Assembly: GCA_964369965.1 (NCBI GenBank)
Contig: CAYJGF010000021.1
Coordinates: forward strand, 1 to 44,729
DNA length: 44,729 bases
Source of the DNA: CAYJBH01 sp964369965
Lineage (GTDB): Bacteria; Bacillota; Clostridia; Oscillospirales; Ruminococcaceae
Direction: 5' to 3'
Shown here: positions 43,617 to 44,729 of the stretch, one piece after another
Numbering within the stretch: position 1 is the stretch's first letter
Layout: every line of letters starts with the position of its first letter
Translations under genes and position numbers: made by a program
The notes under the pieces: generated by a model
Databases searched by the model: none
Told to the model about the DNA's origin: nothing
What the model saw: the letters and a program-made list of their open reading frames with translations, nothing else

Positions 43617-44395
43617 TTCGTTGTCCTTTCATTTGAATTTATATTATAGTGCAGATTTGCGTTCTGTGTTTTAATATGCCGTCGATACTCACTCGGGAAC
43701 TTTTTGCCGCTTACTATCACATCGACCTCGGCAGGGGTGCAAAAGGTATAGTGCAGTGATTTTGATACCTTGGTCTCGTCAATGAGCATTATCACCTTGG
43801 TGGATTTTGATATTACATACCGTTTTATCGCCGCCTCCTCCGCGTTGCCACAACTGAACTCGCTGCCGGGTGCATAGCCGGAGGGGGACATAAACGCAAT
43901 GTCAAAGTTGACATTTTCAAGTGATGACAGCGCCTGTTCACCTGACAGTGACAGATTTTTCCCGTTCAATTTACCGCCGGTCAGATAGACATTTGCGAGC
44001 TGTTTTTGACACAGAATGTTGGCGATGTTGGTGCCGGTGGTATATACCGTTATCGGCATGTCGTGAATGAGCCGTGCAAAGCTGTCGGTGGTGGAGCCGC
44101 TGTCGATGAAGATAAGGCTGTTATTCTTAATATACTGTGTCGCTGCACCTGCCACCGCCAATTTAAGCTCGTGGTTCACAGCCGCACGTTTTGCAAAGGT
44201 GTCCTCCAAGAACATCTCGTTCATACGGCGTGCACCGCCTCTTATCTTGACGAGTAGCCCCTCGGCGGCAAGCGACTCTATATCCCGTCGCAATGTCATC
44301 TCAGAGGTGGTCGGAAAGAGTGGTGCGATATCCCTTAAATATATAAATGTATTGGAGTTGCAAAGAGCAAGTATCCGTTCCTGTCGCTCGTTCAT
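43613..44395 (-). CDS. DeoR-family transcriptional regulator
   Basis: A 260-residue regulator. The N-terminus carries a winged helix-turn-helix (residues about 6-58, with TTSEMTLRRDIESLAAEGLL) and the rest is the sugar-phosphate-sensing domain with IFIDSGSTTDSFARLI and VYLTGGKLN. DeoR proteins are usually repressors lifted by a phosphorylated sugar. It is the first gene of the operon and so probably autoregulated. A consensus promoter and a pair of TTTTGTTA repeats lie directly upstream. Confidence 0.92.
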   Translation of the reverse strand: MNERQERILALCNSNTFIYLRDIAPLFPTTSEMTLRRDIESLAAEGLLVKIRGGARRMNEMFLEDTFAKRAAVNHELKLAVAGAATQYIKNNSLIFIDSGSTTDSFARLIHDMPITVYTTGTNIANILCQKQLANVYLTGGKLNGKNLSLSGEQALSSLENVNFDIAFMSPSGYAPGSEFSCGNAEEAAIKRYVISKSTKVIMLIDETKVSKSLHYTFCTPAEVDVIVSGKKFPSEYRRHIKTQNANLHYNINSNERTTK

Positions 44396-44402
44396 GGCCG
44401 CC

Positions 44403-44430
44403 TTTTGTTAAAATATGAAACATTTTGTTA
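44403..44430 (-). promoter_or_regulatory. Candidate DeoR operator: two TTTTGTTA repeats 20 bp apart
   Basis: TTTTGTTA occurs at 44403-44410 and again at 44423-44430, exactly 20 bp apart, so both face the same side of the helix. They sit just downstream of the predicted start point and before the deoR ATG, a roadblock position suited to a repressor. Binding by the encoded DeoR protein is inferred. Confidence 0.55.
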
Positions 44431-44443
44431 GGTTTATAACATG

Positions 44444-44472
44444 ATTATATCACCGAAATGTAAACTTGTCAA
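44444..44472 (-). promoter_or_regulatory. Consensus sigma-A promoter of the deoR operon
   Basis: On the minus strand TTGACA (44467-44472) and TATAAT (44444-44449) match the consensus in all twelve positions and are 17 bp apart. The predicted start is near 44437, leaving a leader of about 42 nt. Such a strong promoter implies control by repression. Confidence 0.9.
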
Positions 44473-44529
44473 CATTTTTTTGTTCGAGTTCGTGTCATTA
44501 ATTTTTTTGTAATTAATAAGTTTTTTGTA

Positions 44530-44559
44530 TTGACTTTATGCATATATATGTGTTAAAAT
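44530..44559 (+). promoter_or_regulatory. Promoter of the tRNA-Leu gene
   Basis: TTGACT (44530-44535) and TAAAAT (44554-44559) are 18 bp apart, with an extended -10 TG at 44551-44552. The predicted start is near 44566, about 33 bp before the mature tRNA. Confidence 0.7.
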
Positions 44560-44598
44560 AGATACTGTTGTTAAGCGATATTGTTTTACAACCAATAA

Positions 44599-44681
44599 GC
44601 GAGGGTGGCGGAATGGCAGACGCGCACGTTTGAGGGGCGTGTGGGATAACCGTGAGGGTTCAAGTCCCTTTCCTCGCACCA
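44599..44681 (+). tRNA. tRNA-Leu (anticodon GAG)
   Basis: An 83-nt tRNA. The acceptor arm GCGAGGG pairs with TCCTCGC (one G-U), followed by A and an encoded CCA end. The anticodon stem CACGT/GCGTG encloses the 7-nt loop TTGAGGG, giving anticodon GAG, which reads CUC and CUU. A long variable arm (class II) is present, as expected for leucine, and the T loop is TTCAAGT. Confidence 0.95.
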
Positions 44682-44683
44682 GT

Positions 44684-44728
44684 GTGAGTGTTCTTATAGG
44701 ATTTGAGTATCCTAATAAGAACACTCAC
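44684..44728 (+). terminator. Hairpin after tRNA-Leu
   Basis: GTGAGTGTTCTTATAGGAT (44684-44702) pairs with the complementary arm at 44709-44728 with a single bulged base, around a 6-nt loop. It begins 3 bp after the tRNA and is likely its terminator; any U tract would fall outside the window. Confidence 0.7.
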
Positions 44729-44729
44729 T

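Noticed and set aside
44536..44724. Leftward 62-codon frame across the tRNA
   Set aside because: It is antisense to tRNA-Leu and its hairpin; an open frame over a tRNA is a known artefact.

Overview
The window looks like chromosome of an anaerobic, Gram-positive Clostridia-type bacterium, probably an uncultured gut lineage near Oscillospiraceae. Supporting signs are an IspH fused to ribosomal-protein-S1 repeats, an oxygen-sensitive indolepyruvate:ferredoxin oxidoreductase, an alpha2-type glycyl-tRNA synthetase, a FemAB peptidoglycan-bridge enzyme, SpoIID-like and sortase-like domains, a lipoprotein sugar-binding protein, and many ribosome sites of the form AGAAAGGA. No phage, transposase, CRISPR array or rRNA was seen. 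The species cannot be named from this sequence alone.

Layout. (1) 500-9638 is a glycan-uptake locus: two LplB/LplC-type permeases, a lipoprotein binding protein, a GH31 glycosidase and a uroporphyrinogen-decarboxylase-like protein run leftward, divergent from a membrane-anchored AraC-type regulator. It has no ATPase of its own; a UgpC/MsmK-type ATPase at 18843-19949 could serve it. (2) 18682 down to 9894 is one tightly packed leftward operon of ten genes starting from a good promoter: a 47-residue Cys-rich protein, cyclophilin, IorA, IorB, a hotdog thioesterase, a YhfC-type membrane protease, an HI0933-type flavoprotein, Cmk, PlsC and IspH-S1. (3) 19995-20440 is a small divergent control region in which an 18-bp direct repeat overlaps both promoters and an apparently leaderless AraC-type gene. 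(4) 20518-33545 runs rightward: YqeG phosphatase, endonuclease IV, M24 peptidase, GlyRS, flavodoxin, acyl-ACP thioesterase, a palindromic repeat, an orphan YgiT-type zinc finger, a 1117-residue CinA/membrane/degenerate-sortase/SpoIID fusion, an amidohydrolase, ProA, a flavin reductase and a FemAB protein. (5) 44395 down to 33532 is a leftward operon: DeoR regulator, SorE-like dehydrogenase, E2, E3 and a fused E1 of a 2-oxoacid (or acetoin-type) dehydrogenase complex, an SrlD-like dehydrogenase, a PHP protein and a rhamnulokinase-like kinase. It has a consensus promoter and a candidate operator. (6) A tRNA-Leu(GAG) closes the window.

The two strongest leads are the CinA-pseudosortase-SpoIID fusion, which joins a cytoplasmic NMN-amidase-type protein to an extracellular peptidoglycan-acting domain in one reading frame, and the operon that combines a sugar kinase and two polyol/ketose-phosphate dehydrogenases with a complete private E1-E2-E3 complex. 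The latter suggests an unusual sugar or deoxy-sugar route ending in an acyl-CoA. Both rest on reading of motifs and gene order; no database search was possible.
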